Shown piece after piece: positions 55,837 to 63,990 of a DNA stretch of 64,000 nt. The notes below the pieces were generated by a model that was not told the DNA's origin, searched no databases, and saw nothing but the letters and a program-made list of their open reading frames with translations. How positions within the stretch are numbered: position 1 is the first letter of the stretch; every line of letters begins with the position of its first letter. Origin of the DNA: Anaerolineales bacterium (lineage in GTDB: Bacteria; Chloroflexota; Anaerolineae; JAAEKA01); assembly GCA_020634615.1 (NCBI GenBank), contig JACKBI010000014.1, positions 62,001 through 126,000 of the forward strand, written 5' to 3'. Made by a program: the position numbers and the translations under genes.

Positions 55837-56308
55837 TACTTATCTCCCGTGAAAATGTTCTTTGGCAGGCAAAGCAATCTATTTGACCTGCTGCTTATGA
55901 AAACCAAATACCCCTCGATGTTAATCACCGAGGGGCGCTCAAAAAGGTTTGCGAAGTTGAGAGACAGGGAAGCCGTTCATACGTTCACGATGAGTATGAA
56001 ACTTGACCCGAAGATGTACGGCTGATTTCGTCCGTTTCGGTCGCAATTATCACACAAAGCAATTGGAAAGTCAATCCCCCAAATTTCCCATTTGACGCAG
56101 GCGTGTGCAAATCACGCAGACCCTTTGGTCCTGACAATTGGCGACCGTCTGTTGGCCGCGGCGCTCTCTCATGCTATAATCCATCGCCGCACGATGTTGC
56201 GATTTGCAGCCATACTGTGCCAGAGGACCATTGCTTGAACCGTGCCGTTGTCGGGAGACGCAGCAGTTCGGACATCTCCGCTCTGCCCCATCGGCTGGAG
56301 TAATGTAT
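55837..56308. other. 472-bp intergenic region with a hairpin and a plus-strand promoter
   Basis: CCCCTCG / CGAGGGG (about 55912-55937) forms a 7-bp hairpin upstream of the minus-strand secreted gene; minus-strand reading gives TATTTGGTTTT after it, so it could be a terminator or leader element. TGCTATAAT at 56172-56180 is an extended -10 for the plus strand, giving a leader of about 120 bp before the 56309 gene. No gene recognised in the region. Confidence 0.5.
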
Positions 56309-56764
56309 ATGACGACCAAGACAACCTTCACCACCACAGTAACCCAAGCCGAGGGTGTCAACGCCACTGGCCTGCCAGTGCCAGCCGAGGCAGTGGCCGC
56401 GCTGGGGACAAAGAAGCGGCCCCCGGTCAAAGTCACACTCAACGACTACACCTACAGCAGCACGGTCGCTGCCTACGGTGACGTGTTCATGCTGCCTTTG
56501 GCTGCGGAACACCGGACAGCAGCCGGCGTGCAGGCTGGCGACGTGGTAGAGGTCACCCTGGAACTGGACAGCGAGCCGCGCACCGTGGAAGTTCCCGACG
56601 ATCTGGCGGCCGCGCTGGCCGAGGCTGGAGCGATCGCGGCATTCGACCGGCTGGCTTACAGCACGCGCAAGGAACATGTGCGCCAGGTAGAGACGGCCAA
56701 GGCCGCGGAGACTCGCCAGCGACGCATCGACAAGATCGTCGCCAGTTTGGCCAGCAGCCCGTGA
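56309..56764 (+). CDS. DUF1905/YdeI-like protein
   Basis: 151 residues from the ATG at 56309 (GGAG at 56296). The N-terminal 90 residues form the DUF1905 beta domain (TGLPVPAEAVAALGTKKRPPVKVTLN, YGDVFMLPLAAEHRTAAGVQAGDVVEVTLELD; landmarks). The C-terminal segment (LAYSTRKEHVRQVETAKAAETRQRRIDKIV) is the OmdA/YdeI helical motif. Family function is unclear; bacteriocin-protection and surfactin-related roles have been suggested for relatives. Its stop overlaps the next start as GTGA. Confidence 0.8.
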   Translation: MTTKTTFTTTVTQAEGVNATGLPVPAEAVAALGTKKRPPVKVTLNDYTYSSTVAAYGDVFMLPLAAEHRTAAGVQAGDVVEVTLELDSEPRTVEVPDDLAAALAEAGAIAAFDRLAYSTRKEHVRQVETAKAAETRQRRIDKIVASLASSP

Positions 56765-57219
56765 TCACGTCCAGCCCCGGCACCTACATGCTGCTGCTGA
56801 CGCTGCCGGAGCAGACTGAGTTGCAGATCGGCCGGACGCGGCGGATATGCTTCGATGCGGGGCTGTACTGTTACGCCGGCAGCGCGCTTGGCCCCGGTGG
56901 GCTGGCAGCGCGGCTGAACCGGCACGCGGCGGGCAGCAAGCGTCAACACTGGCACATCGACTACCTGCTGCCTTTTACCCGGCTGCTGGGCGCGCTGGTG
57001 ATTGAATACCCGCGGCGGCTCGAATGTTACTGGGCAGAATGGGCTGGTCATCACGCCGGCGCCTGCATCTCAGGTTTCGGCTCATCTGACTGTAACTGCC
57101 CCAGCCATCTGTTCTGGCTCGGCTCGTCCGCGGATACCGATCGCTTTATCGCGCGAGCACAGCAGGACTTGCGCGCTCGATATGCTTTGCGAGATGAACT
57201 GACTAAGCGCGGGTCGTAA
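56761..57219 (+). CDS. DUF123 GIY-YIG-like nuclease domain protein
   Basis: 152 residues starting with GTG in a GTGA overlap. GTYMLLLTLPEQTELQIGRTRR, CFDAGLYCYAGSALGPGGLAARLNRH and KRQHWHIDYLL (landmarks) match DUF123, a diverged GIY-YIG-type domain that is also found attached to endonuclease III in archaea. CNCPSHLFWL near residue 115 is a typical cysteine-histidine element. Likely a DNA-repair associated domain; catalysis not proven. Confidence 0.8.
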   Translation: MITSSPGTYMLLLTLPEQTELQIGRTRRICFDAGLYCYAGSALGPGGLAARLNRHAAGSKRQHWHIDYLLPFTRLLGALVIEYPRRLECYWAEWAGHHAGACISGFGSSDCNCPSHLFWLGSSADTDRFIARAQQDLRARYALRDELTKRGS

Positions 57220-57330
57220 CAACGTTTGCCGGTTGGTTCATGCTCTGGCCGGTCTGCAACCGAGCCAGCCAGCCATATGCGTATCCATCGATTGCGGCCC
57301 AACATTGCACAAGGTCGAGGAACACCGTTC

Positions 57331-57882
57331 ATGAACGACACCACAAAAACAGCTTTCGATCAGCTCACGTCGAGCGACAAAGAAATCCAGACGCAGGCCT
57401 TCTTCAGCATCATGGCCGAGACCGAACAGCCGGTGGACTGGGCCTATGAAGTTTGGGATGGACTGGTGGCTGACCTGCACCACAAGGACAACCGCCGGCG
57501 GGCGATTGCCTCACAGATACTCTGCAACCTGGCCAAAAGCGACCCTGAGAATCGGATGCTGTCCGACTTCCCCGCGCTACTCCATGTGACCCGTGACGAA
57601 CGCTTCGTCACCGCGCGCCATTGCCTGCAAGGCATCTGGAAGGTGGGGGTGGTCGGTCAGCCGCAGCAGCAGATGGTGATGAACGGCCTCGCGGGCCGCT
57701 ACGCCGAGTGCATCACTGAGAAGAACGGCACCTTGATCCGCTACGACATCGTCGATGATCTGCGCAAGATGTACGATGTGTTGGAGGATGAGACGATCAA
57801 GACGCTGGCGTTGAAATTGATTGAGACCGAGGATGATCTCAAGTACCGCAAGAAGTATGCGGGTCTCTGGCGCGGCGTGTAG
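57331..57882 (+). CDS. HEAT-like alpha-helical repeat protein of unknown function
   Basis: 183 residues from the ATG at 57331. It is nearly all helical (SSDKEIQTQAFFSIMAETE, DNRRRAIASQILCNLAKSDPE, DERFVTARHCLQGIWKVG, DETIKTLALKLIETEDDLKYRKKY; landmarks), typical of HEAT/Armadillo-like proteins that are widespread in environmental bacteria. Probably a binding scaffold. It converges with a degraded nuclease gene. Confidence 0.65.
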   Translation: MNDTTKTAFDQLTSSDKEIQTQAFFSIMAETEQPVDWAYEVWDGLVADLHHKDNRRRAIASQILCNLAKSDPENRMLSDFPALLHVTRDERFVTARHCLQGIWKVGVVGQPQQQMVMNGLAGRYAECITEKNGTLIRYDIVDDLRKMYDVLEDETIKTLALKLIETEDDLKYRKKYAGLWRGV

Positions 57883-57916
57883 GTTCGCCGCCTGCCGTGT
57901 CCGACACGCCAGTGCG

Positions 57917-58431
57917 CTATCGGCAGGTTCCGTACGCCCAGGTGTTGGCCACCAGCCCTCTCCCATCGCGCAGGTCGGCCCGGTCGCCGCTGTATAACCG
58001 GGCTGGCCGCGCTCAGGCGTGTCGACGCCGATATAACGCACCGTTTCCGTCACCCCGCCGGTGATCACCACAATCGTGTCACCGTCCACGACCCTGGTAA
58101 GTTCGGCGGAAATGGCGTCAGCAGGCAGATCAGCGGTTGAAAGAGGAAGCGTCGCTGTCGGGTCTGGTGGTGAGGCTGGTGTGGGCGTATCGAGAGGCGA
58201 GGGCGGCGGGGTTTTGGTGGGCGCGATTGTCGCGGTTGGCAGCCGGGTTCTGGTGGGCGGGGGTGTCTCGTCCCCAAGAACCAGCACCGGACTGCCGCCA
58301 CTGAGGATCCGGGCGCTCTCGTGCGGCAACAGCAAAGAGATGGCGGCCACGCACAGGCACAGACCAAACAGCGCGGCCACCGCCGCGGCGATGATCACCC
58401 GTTGCCGGCGATGTTGCTCAGGAGGTTGCAT
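57917..58431 (-). pseudogene. Truncated thermonuclease (SNase)-like gene
   Basis: From the ATG at 58431 the sequence encodes a short cytoplasmic stretch, one membrane helix, a Thr/Pro linker (PTRTRLPTATIAPTKTPPPS) and the start of an SNase domain (LTRVVDGDTIVV, VRYIGVDTPERGQPGY). After about 57990 the expected SNase core is missing. The same frame instead runs on antisense through the neighbouring gene to 57577, whereas another frame stops at 57917. I read it as a deleted or frameshifted nuclease gene. Confidence 0.55.
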
Positions 58432-58462
58432 GATTGTAGCCCTTCGCCGGACAGTCCGTGGA

Positions 58463-58807
58463 TCATCCAGACTGCTGGTCTATGCCTGTCCGTTGGGAGG
58501 CGCCCCCGCGGCGCGGTGACACTCGTACCATCTTGATTTCGAGGCGGCAACCAACAGCCTCAGCATATTTTTGTAAAGTAGCAATCGACGGGGAGTGCTT
58601 TTGGCGACCGCCGCCTGCTTCCAGACGCGCCACGACCGAAGGCTGGGTCGCCATCCGTTCGGCAACCTCAGCCTGAGTCAGTCCGGCATCTTTTCGCGCC
58701 CGCAACAGCTCATCGAACAGTGCGAACTCCGTCTCCAACGCATCGTACTCTCGGACAAAGCCTGGATCTTGCATCCAGCCCTGAACCATTTCATCGTGTG
58801 TTTTCAT
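58463..58807 (-). CDS. HigA-like XRE-family antitoxin
   Basis: 114 residues from the ATG at 58807 (AGGTG site). RARKDAGLTQAEVAERMATQPSVVARLEAG is a helix-turn-helix of the Cro/C1 type (landmark), followed by SPSIATLQKYAEAVGCRLEI, which matches the HigA/XRE antitoxins. The N-terminal 40 residues are helical and probably bind the toxin. The gene follows a RelE/HigB-type toxin gene directly, as in inverted-order HigBA operons, and should repress that operon. Confidence 0.85.
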   Translation of the reverse strand: MKTHDEMVQGWMQDPGFVREYDALETEFALFDELLRARKDAGLTQAEVAERMATQPSVVARLEAGGGRQKHSPSIATLQKYAEAVGCRLEIKMVRVSPRRGGASQRTGIDQQSG

Positions 58808-58812
58808 CGCAA

Positions 58813-59147
58813 TCACCTGTTGTCTCGCTCTTGCACATCAGCTTGGCGCCTGCGGGCTACTTCAAGTTCCCTCTGCGGCGTCTTCCGGGATTTCTTGATA
58901 AGACGTGAAGGATAACGATCTTGCGGTCAACCACCGTGCAGAAGAACGCTCTCCCAATACCTTCTTTACCTTTTGCTCGTATCTCGAACAGCCCTTGGCC
59001 CAAGCTGCGCGTGAAAGGCATACCCAGGTTGGGTCCCAAGCCGCGCATTCTCTCGGTGACTCTGGCATAGTAGGCACGAATGCCAACCGGCCAGGCATCG
59101 ATCATTTCTTGAACTTCATCGCTGTAGTATGCGATTTCCCAGTTCAT
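58813..59147 (-). pseudogene. HigB-like toxin gene with a one-base frameshift
   Basis: From the ATG at 59147 the frame encodes the phage-derived Gp49/HigB fold (YYSDEVQEMIDAWPVG, LGMPFTRSLGQGLFEIRAKGK, AFFCTVVDRKIVILHVL) but then reads SRNPGRRRRGNLK and stops at 58857. Inserting one T in the run at about 58899-58902 gives HVFIKKSRKTPQRELEVARRRQ, the canonical family end, and a stop at 58813-58815, 5 bp before the antitoxin ATG. The single missing base therefore removes the conserved K-K-x-x-K-T-P motif. It is a genuine mutation or a homopolymer sequencing error. Confidence 0.8.
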
Positions 59148-59153
59148 GACATC

Positions 59154-59162
59154 ATGTTAGCA
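59154..59162 (-). promoter_or_regulatory. Extended -10 (TGCTAACAT) of the higBA operon, leaderless
   Basis: On the minus strand TGCTAACAT ends 6 bp before the ATG at 59147. The surrounding sequence is AT-rich and contains no ribosome-binding site. Confidence 0.5.
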
Positions 59163-59225
59163 TATTTGCGAAGATGCGTCCATTTTGCAAAACGTCGTAT
59201 GTTCCGCAATGACGGGCGTCACTCC

Positions 59226-59603
59226 TCACAGCGTTGCCGGAATCTCCCGCTTTGCCAGCAGCCGCTTCGGTGCGATCAGTTCCCAGGCCACTTCGATGTG
59301 GAAGCGCAGGTCTTCGTCGCTGATGTGGGCCAGCTCGATCCCAACCCAGCCGCGCACGCCGACGTAAGGTGGTCGGAAGTACGTTTGTGGCTCGCTGGCG
59401 ATCAACTCAGTCTGGAGGCCGGCCGGGACCGGCAACCAGACGGCCACGCGCCCATCGTCGTGATGGTTGTCGGCGAACATGACGAACACCTTCTTGTGGA
59501 CAAAGAAGGTCGGCTCGCCGTGCGAGAGCCTCTCGCTGGTTTCGGGCAACGCCAAACACAGGGGCCGCACGCGTTCAAGCTGGTCGTTGCTCACGGTGTC
59601 CAC
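59226..59603 (-). CDS. MmcQ/YjbR family protein
   Basis: 125 residues with a GTG start. LCLALPETSERLSHGEPTFFVHKKVFVMFADNH and YFRPPYVGVRGWVGIEL (landmarks) are the YjbR/CyaY-like fold motifs, and HIEVAWELIAPKRL is the C-terminal helix. These small proteins may bind DNA but have no defined function. The region just before the start is a 7-bp TTTCACG-type array. Confidence 0.85.
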   Translation of the reverse strand: MDTVSNDQLERVRPLCLALPETSERLSHGEPTFFVHKKVFVMFADNHHDDGRVAVWLPVPAGLQTELIASEPQTYFRPPYVGVRGWVGIELAHISDEDLRFHIEVAWELIAPKRLLAKREIPATL

Positions 59604-59635
59604 GTTTCACGCCTCACGTTTCACTCCCTCACATC
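59601..59635. repeat. Short 7-bp CACGTTT array
   Basis: Units CACGTTT, CACGCCT, CACGTTT, CACTCCC, TCAC between two minus-strand genes. Its complement is the word AAACGTG/GTGATACG seen in the 4452 array. Confidence 0.6.
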
Positions 59636-61125
59636 GCCGCCTGATGGCTCTCGATCTTGCTCTTGTGGGTGTTGTTGTTGTAAGTGACCAGCTTGCCGGC
59701 GTAGCGCTGCTTGATGGCGCGCAGCGGGCCGACGTTGTCGATCAACTGGCCGCCAGCACGCTTGGCCGGCCCTTCCCAGTAGTAGCCGAACTGCTGGTTC
59801 ATCCAGCGCCAGCGCAGCAGCCCGTAGTACGGCTTCAGCAGCCAGTGGCCCTGGCTACGCCCCACGTAGAGAATGTCGTTGATGTCGCACATCGCGCTGG
59901 CCTCCGACTCGCTGACCCAGGGCGTGTTGCCGCGGTTGAGGTCGAACTCAGCCCAGCCAATCTGGCTGTCGGGCGGTACATAGCCCCTCTCCAGCGCATC
60001 CGGCCACAACGGCGTTCCCGGGTATGGCATGTAGACGCAGACCGAGCAGCGCGCTTTGGCGTTGATCTGGCACAGCCGGTCGATCAGCTCCAGCGTGATA
60101 CGCCGCTCCTCCGGCCCCTCCTCGGGCAGGCCGACGATGAAACTCAGGTTGGCCTCGATGTGCGGCGCGTACTCGGCAAGATTGCGCACACCCATCTCGA
60201 TCCACTCGGCCTTCTGGTCCTTGGCGATGGAGTCGAGCACCGCCTGGCTGCCGCTTTCCGCGCCGATGTTGACCCACTGGCAGCCGGTCTCCACCATCCA
60301 CTGGATGAACTCCGGCTTGAGCAACTGCACGCGCACCTGCCCGCTCCAGGGCATGTTGACCAACTCCACCAGCCGCTGCATCGGCTTGATGCGTCCGAAA
60401 AGGTAGTCATCGGCGTAGTCCACCGCGTTGATCCCGTGGTGCTCCTTCAGCCAGTTGATCTGGTCGAGGATGAACTGATCGCTGTGCTGCCGCCAGGTGC
60501 GCTTCATGACGATCTCGTTATAGCAGAAAGCGCAGCGGAAGGGGCAGCCGCGGCTGATGTAGACCGGGATGGCGCGGTCGTAGGGGCCGGATTGCAGCAG
60601 ATATGCTTCCACGTCGGCCAGCAAATCCCAGCGCGGCGTGAAGTCGTCCAGATTCTGGATGAAGGGGCGTTCCATGTTGACCACCGGCTGGCCAGCTTCG
60701 TCCTTCCACGCCAGCCCGCGCACGTCGGCCCAGTTGCGCCCGTTGCGCAGCTCGCGCGTGAACTCCTGCGCCGTGACCTCGCCCTCGTTGACAACCACGA
60801 AGTCGACGTAACGTTCGCGCAGCACCTCCTCCGGCATGATCGTCGCGTGGACGCCGCCCCAGACGGTGGTGATACCCAACGCGTGCACGCGTTGGGTCGC
60901 GTCGATGGTCGCTTTCAACTGCGGGCCGGTGATGGTGCTGAAGCCGACCCACAGCGGCCGCTCACGCTCCACCGCGCGCACGAAGGCGTCCACCTGGTCC
61001 TCTTCCTCGTGCCAGATCTGTACAGAGTAGCCCTCCTGCATCAGCGCGTCGGCCACGTACATGATGCCGAAGGGGGGATACATATCGCGTTCGTTGCGGA
61101 AATTCACCATCATAATATCGGTCAT
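59629..61125 (-). CDS. B12-binding-type radical SAM protein
   Basis: 498 residues from the ATG at 61125 (GAGGTG site); codons further upstream derive from a repeat array. Residues 1-140 form a cobalamin-binding-like domain (YPPFGIMYVADALMQEGYSVQIW, VGFSTITGPQLKATID, VWGGVHATIMPEEVL; landmarks) lacking the usual DxHxxG histidine. The radical SAM motif CPFRCAFC follows near residue 196, with YADDYLFG and NIGAESGSQAVLDSI further on. It belongs to the HpnJ/BchE-like group that methylates or rearranges lipids, hopanoids or tetrapyrroles; the substrate is unknown. Confidence 0.83.
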   Translation of the reverse strand: MTDIMMVNFRNERDMYPPFGIMYVADALMQEGYSVQIWHEEEDQVDAFVRAVERERPLWVGFSTITGPQLKATIDATQRVHALGITTVWGGVHATIMPEEVLRERYVDFVVVNEGEVTAQEFTRELRNGRNWADVRGLAWKDEAGQPVVNMERPFIQNLDDFTPRWDLLADVEAYLLQSGPYDRAIPVYISRGCPFRCAFCYNEIVMKRTWRQHSDQFILDQINWLKEHHGINAVDYADDYLFGRIKPMQRLVELVNMPWSGQVRVQLLKPEFIQWMVETGCQWVNIGAESGSQAVLDSIAKDQKAEWIEMGVRNLAEYAPHIEANLSFIVGLPEEGPEERRITLELIDRLCQINAKARCSVCVYMPYPGTPLWPDALERGYVPPDSQIGWAEFDLNRGNTPWVSESEASAMCDINDILYVGRSQGHWLLKPYYGLLRWRWMNQQFGYYWEGPAKRAGGQLIDNVGPLRAIKQRYAGKLVTYNNNTHKSKIESHQAAM

Positions 61126-61151
61126 CGTATCACCTCGGGGAGTCATCCAGA

Positions 61152-61280
61152 TAAGCAAGTAAACAGGTAGACAGGTAGACAAGTAGACGGGTAGACGGGT
61201 AAACAAGTAGAAAAGTAAAAAAGTAGATAGGTAGACAAGTGCACCGGCTGCAGGTTGCAAGTGGCAGGTTGCAAATTGAA
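61152..61280. repeat. 8-bp GGTAGACA array followed by 7-bp TGCAGGT array
   Basis: About ten 8-bp units (GGTAGACA, AGTAGACG, GGTAAACA, AGTAGAAA and similar) run from about 61158 to 61236. Then TGCAGGT, TGCAAGT, GGCAGGT, TGCAAAT follow at about 61248-61276. The gap between the radical SAM and glycosyltransferase genes (61126-61347) holds nothing else. Confidence 0.9.
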
Positions 61281-61347
61281 CCTGTCCGTGTTCATCCGCG
61301 TTCTTGCACGTCCAGATTCAGAATTGCCGATGCAGGGAGCAGCAGCG

Positions 61348-62880
61348 CTAGGGTCGCGGGACGTAGATGATTTGCGGCCGCACCAGCAGGCCGTTGAGCG
61401 TCGCCGGCGCATCTTGTGGTGCAAGCTGGCGCAGCGGGACGTAGTTTGCCTCGATCAAGGCCACCAGCGCCGGTTCGGTCTCGAAGTAAGGACTCTCGTC
61501 CGAGATGATCTCGGCGTACTCGCGATTCTCGATGCGGGACACCAGGTCGGCCGGCAGCGGCTCGCGGCCGCGCCAGCGGGCGTGCCACAGCGCCTGGATC
61601 TGGGCTGCCGGCTCCTTGCCGGCTTTCAGGGCATAGTACGGATGCAGCAGCACCAGAACATCGCCCGGCGTCGCTGACAGATGGGCGATGAAACGCTCGC
61701 CTGCTTCGCGCATCGCCGCGGTTGGCAGGTAGCGTTGCGCTGGCGCTGGCTCGATCAGCCGGCCGACAGGACTGACCAGCGTCAGGCAAAGCTGGGCGAC
61801 CACGGCCAGTTCCAACGCGGGCCTGACCCAGCGGTTGGCAGACCGCCGGCTGAGCTCACGCCACAGCAACGCCGGTGTCAGACAGAGCAGCGCGTACGCC
61901 TGCATCAACTGGTTGCGTGCGCCGCCCACCGACGCTCTGCCGAGTACGCTGGCAAGAATAGCCGCAGCGATGAAGAGCAGCCACGGCTGTTCGCGCAGCG
62001 CAAACTGGCGATAGCGCACCAGCAAGATCGCCGCCAGAGCCACAAACAGCGCTGCCAGCACGCCCATGTCGCCGAATATCTCAGCGCCCAGACTGTATAG
62101 CGCCCGCTGCCACTCGGTGGGGCTGGCAAGGGCGATGCCGAAAACGTAGGTCATGAACCAGCCCTGGCTGGCAGCGTTCAGCAGCGCCGTCGGCACGGCC
62201 ACGAGAAATGCAAACGCGCCTGTGAATACCAGCCCGCGCCGGCCTTCTGTTGCCAGCAGATAGCCCGCCGCGATCACGCCGAAATACAGCCCGTTCTGCT
62301 TGGTCAGGTAGGCCAGGGCCAGCAACAGCGCGGCCGCAAGCTGGCCGACCGCCGATCTGCGCCAGTAGATCACAGCCGCCAGGCCGGCCAGGGTCAGCGC
62401 CATGAACAGCGCGTCGACCCGTGCGAGATCGTACCAGCCGCCGACGATCCGGTAGCCGGCCAGATAAAGCGCGCCGCCGGCCACGGCGATCAGCCAGGTG
62501 TCGCTCTCGCGCCGGCCGATCCAGGTGATCAGCCCGGCGCTGACCAGCGTCGCGGCCAGCGACAACAGCCGCAGCGGCGCCAGCGACGGTCCAGTGACCG
62601 CCAGCAGCAGCCCGCCGAGCCAGGTGTACAACGGCATGTAAACGTGCGGTGCAAAGGCGCCCGACGGTTCGACGTAGATCGGCAGCCCGTTGGCCACTCG
62701 CCACGCCTGCATCAGCATCCCGTCCTCGATGAAATCGATATCGAAGGGGTAGCTCACTCGCAGGACGGCAGTCACCAGCGCCGAGACGGTCAGCGCAGTG
62801 GCAACTACGATCAGCGTCCAGCGGGTTGCGACGACGGGCAGCGGCGTTGTGCCAGTGACCCGGCGCGGATGAGTCGTCAT
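61348..62880 (-). CDS. Polytopic membrane glycosyltransferase (GT39/GT83-like)
   Basis: 510 residues with about eleven membrane helices. YPFDIDFIEDGMLMQAWRVANGLPIYVEPS near residues 45-74 (landmark) contains the acidic pair expected in the first extracytoplasmic loop of GT-C enzymes. HVYMPLYTWLGGLLL and YDLARVDALFMALTLAGL are further family elements. The last 100 residues are soluble and outside the membrane. It likely transfers a sugar from a polyprenyl carrier to a protein, lipid or glycan acceptor. Confidence 0.72.
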   Translation of the reverse strand: MTTHPRRVTGTTPLPVVATRWTLIVVATALTVSALVTAVLRVSYPFDIDFIEDGMLMQAWRVANGLPIYVEPSGAFAPHVYMPLYTWLGGLLLAVTGPSLAPLRLLSLAATLVSAGLITWIGRRESDTWLIAVAGGALYLAGYRIVGGWYDLARVDALFMALTLAGLAAVIYWRRSAVGQLAAALLLALAYLTKQNGLYFGVIAAGYLLATEGRRGLVFTGAFAFLVAVPTALLNAASQGWFMTYVFGIALASPTEWQRALYSLGAEIFGDMGVLAALFVALAAILLVRYRQFALREQPWLLFIAAAILASVLGRASVGGARNQLMQAYALLCLTPALLWRELSRRSANRWVRPALELAVVAQLCLTLVSPVGRLIEPAPAQRYLPTAAMREAGERFIAHLSATPGDVLVLLHPYYALKAGKEPAAQIQALWHARWRGREPLPADLVSRIENREYAEIISDESPYFETEPALVALIEANYVPLRQLAPQDAPATLNGLLVRPQIIYVPRP

Positions 62881-62900
62881 GATAGTCGAGAACTGCCCAG

Positions 62901-62914
62901 GCGGCTGAAGCCGC
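62901..62914. repeat. REP-like palindrome GCGGCTGAAGCCGC
   Basis: Perfect 6-bp arms around GA between two minus-strand genes. GTAGCGGCTTCAGCCGCC-type sequences are widespread bacterial repeats; here it may also act as a weak terminator. Confidence 0.45.
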
Positions 62915-62951
62915 TACTACGAACGAAAACGACGCTTGCTGCCACAGCAGA

Positions 62952-63797
62952 TCAGCCGTTGGGCACGATCATGACCCGGAACCCGGTGCCCTGCGCGTGG
63001 TAAACGCGGCTGGGAATGGTAACGCTGCATGCGCTGCGGCAGTTGCAGGCGGTGTGCTGTGGGCTGTAGCCCCACGAGCCGCCTTTCACCACGTGGTAGT
63101 CCGCCACAGCCAGGTTGTACAGGCTGGTAGTCCATTCCCAGATGTTGCCGGCCATATCATAACAGCCAAAGGGCGAAACATTCTGTGGGATTGCGCCCAC
63201 TGGCAGCGGCGCGCCGATGCGCCAGTACCAGCCGCTGCGCGCCAGCTCGACTTTTGACCTGACCAGCAGGTTGCGCCGGTAGTAGTCGAGGCCCAGCGTG
63301 TGCGTCGCCTGCAGATCTGCCATCTCCGGCCGCGGCAGCGTTTCGCCCCATGGAAAGGTGCGACCATCGACACCGCGCGCCGCCTTCTCCCATTGAAACT
63401 CGTCCGGCAGCGTGCAGTGCAGGCCAAGCCGCTGCGAAAGCCAACCGCAATAGGCAAAGGCGTCCTCCTGGGTCACGTCCACAATCGGATAGCCGGCCAT
63501 CTCCTGGGGATACTGCTGGCATGGTGCAAACCGCCGCAGCCAGCCCCGCGGCGGCGCAACGATCCGCCACCACGTACCGATCCAGTCGTGGCCGGTATCG
63601 TCCAGAAACGCCTTCCACTCGCCGTAGGTCACCGGATAGCACGCCAGCCAGAACTCATCCAGCGTCATCTCCTGCCGCGGGCGGGGCGGCGGCGCCAACT
63701 CCAGCCGCTCATACGTCACCTCAGGACCGTAAATGAAGGCGCCTGCAGGGATGTGAGCGAAGCTGGGTGGAATGACGTGACCGTTTATCGATGGCAT
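62952..63797 (-). CDS. Formylglycine-generating enzyme (SUMF1)-like domain protein
   Basis: 281 residues from the ATG at 63797. FAHIPAGAFIYG begins the domain; FWLACYPVTYGEWKAFLDD, YPIVDVTQEDAFAYCGWLS, LPDEFQWEKAARGVDGRTFPWGE and GCYDMAGNIWEWTTSLY are the family's successive motifs (landmarks). VVKGGSWGYSPQHTACNCRSACSV lies near the end. The catalytic cysteine pair of true FGEs is not clearly conserved, so it may be a non-sulfatase SUMF1 protein, such as a sugar-binding or hydroxylase relative. No sulfatase gene is nearby. Confidence 0.85.
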   Translation of the reverse strand: MPSINGHVIPPSFAHIPAGAFIYGPEVTYERLELAPPPRPRQEMTLDEFWLACYPVTYGEWKAFLDDTGHDWIGTWWRIVAPPRGWLRRFAPCQQYPQEMAGYPIVDVTQEDAFAYCGWLSQRLGLHCTLPDEFQWEKAARGVDGRTFPWGETLPRPEMADLQATHTLGLDYYRRNLLVRSKVELARSGWYWRIGAPLPVGAIPQNVSPFGCYDMAGNIWEWTTSLYNLAVADYHVVKGGSWGYSPQHTACNCRSACSVTIPSRVYHAQGTGFRVMIVPNG

Positions 63798-63867
63798 GTC
63801 GGGGATGCGGCGTCCGTATTGGGTACTGCATATTGCGTAGCAGATAATCCGAACTTGGATGCTAGAA

Positions 63868-63990
63868 GCTGTTTGAGAAGTCGCCCGTTCAGACTTCGGA
63901 AGTCGCCGGGTCAACAAATGTGGCCCGCCAAAACCGTTGTAGGTCTGTCGTGACAGCCAATCGGCGACTTCCGAAGTCTTTTCAAACAGT
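63868..63990 (-). mobile_element. Second copy of the 87-bp inverted-repeat element, with outer arms
   Basis: Core 63892-63978, 87 bp, with the same 17-bp terminal inverted repeats as 7982-8068 but in opposite orientation. Around it are further arms GCTGTTTGAGAAG (63868-63880) and CTTTTCAAACAGT (63978-63990), of which TTGTTTGAA is retained to the left of the first copy. The window ends 10 bp beyond it. Confidence 0.8.

Noticed and set aside
57577..57990. Functional C-terminal extension of the SNase-like protein
   Set aside because: The sequence is antisense to a helical-repeat gene and bears no similarity to SNase.
59467..61170. 567-codon plus-strand open frame
   Set aside because: Antisense to the B12-type radical SAM gene, whose motifs are unambiguous.
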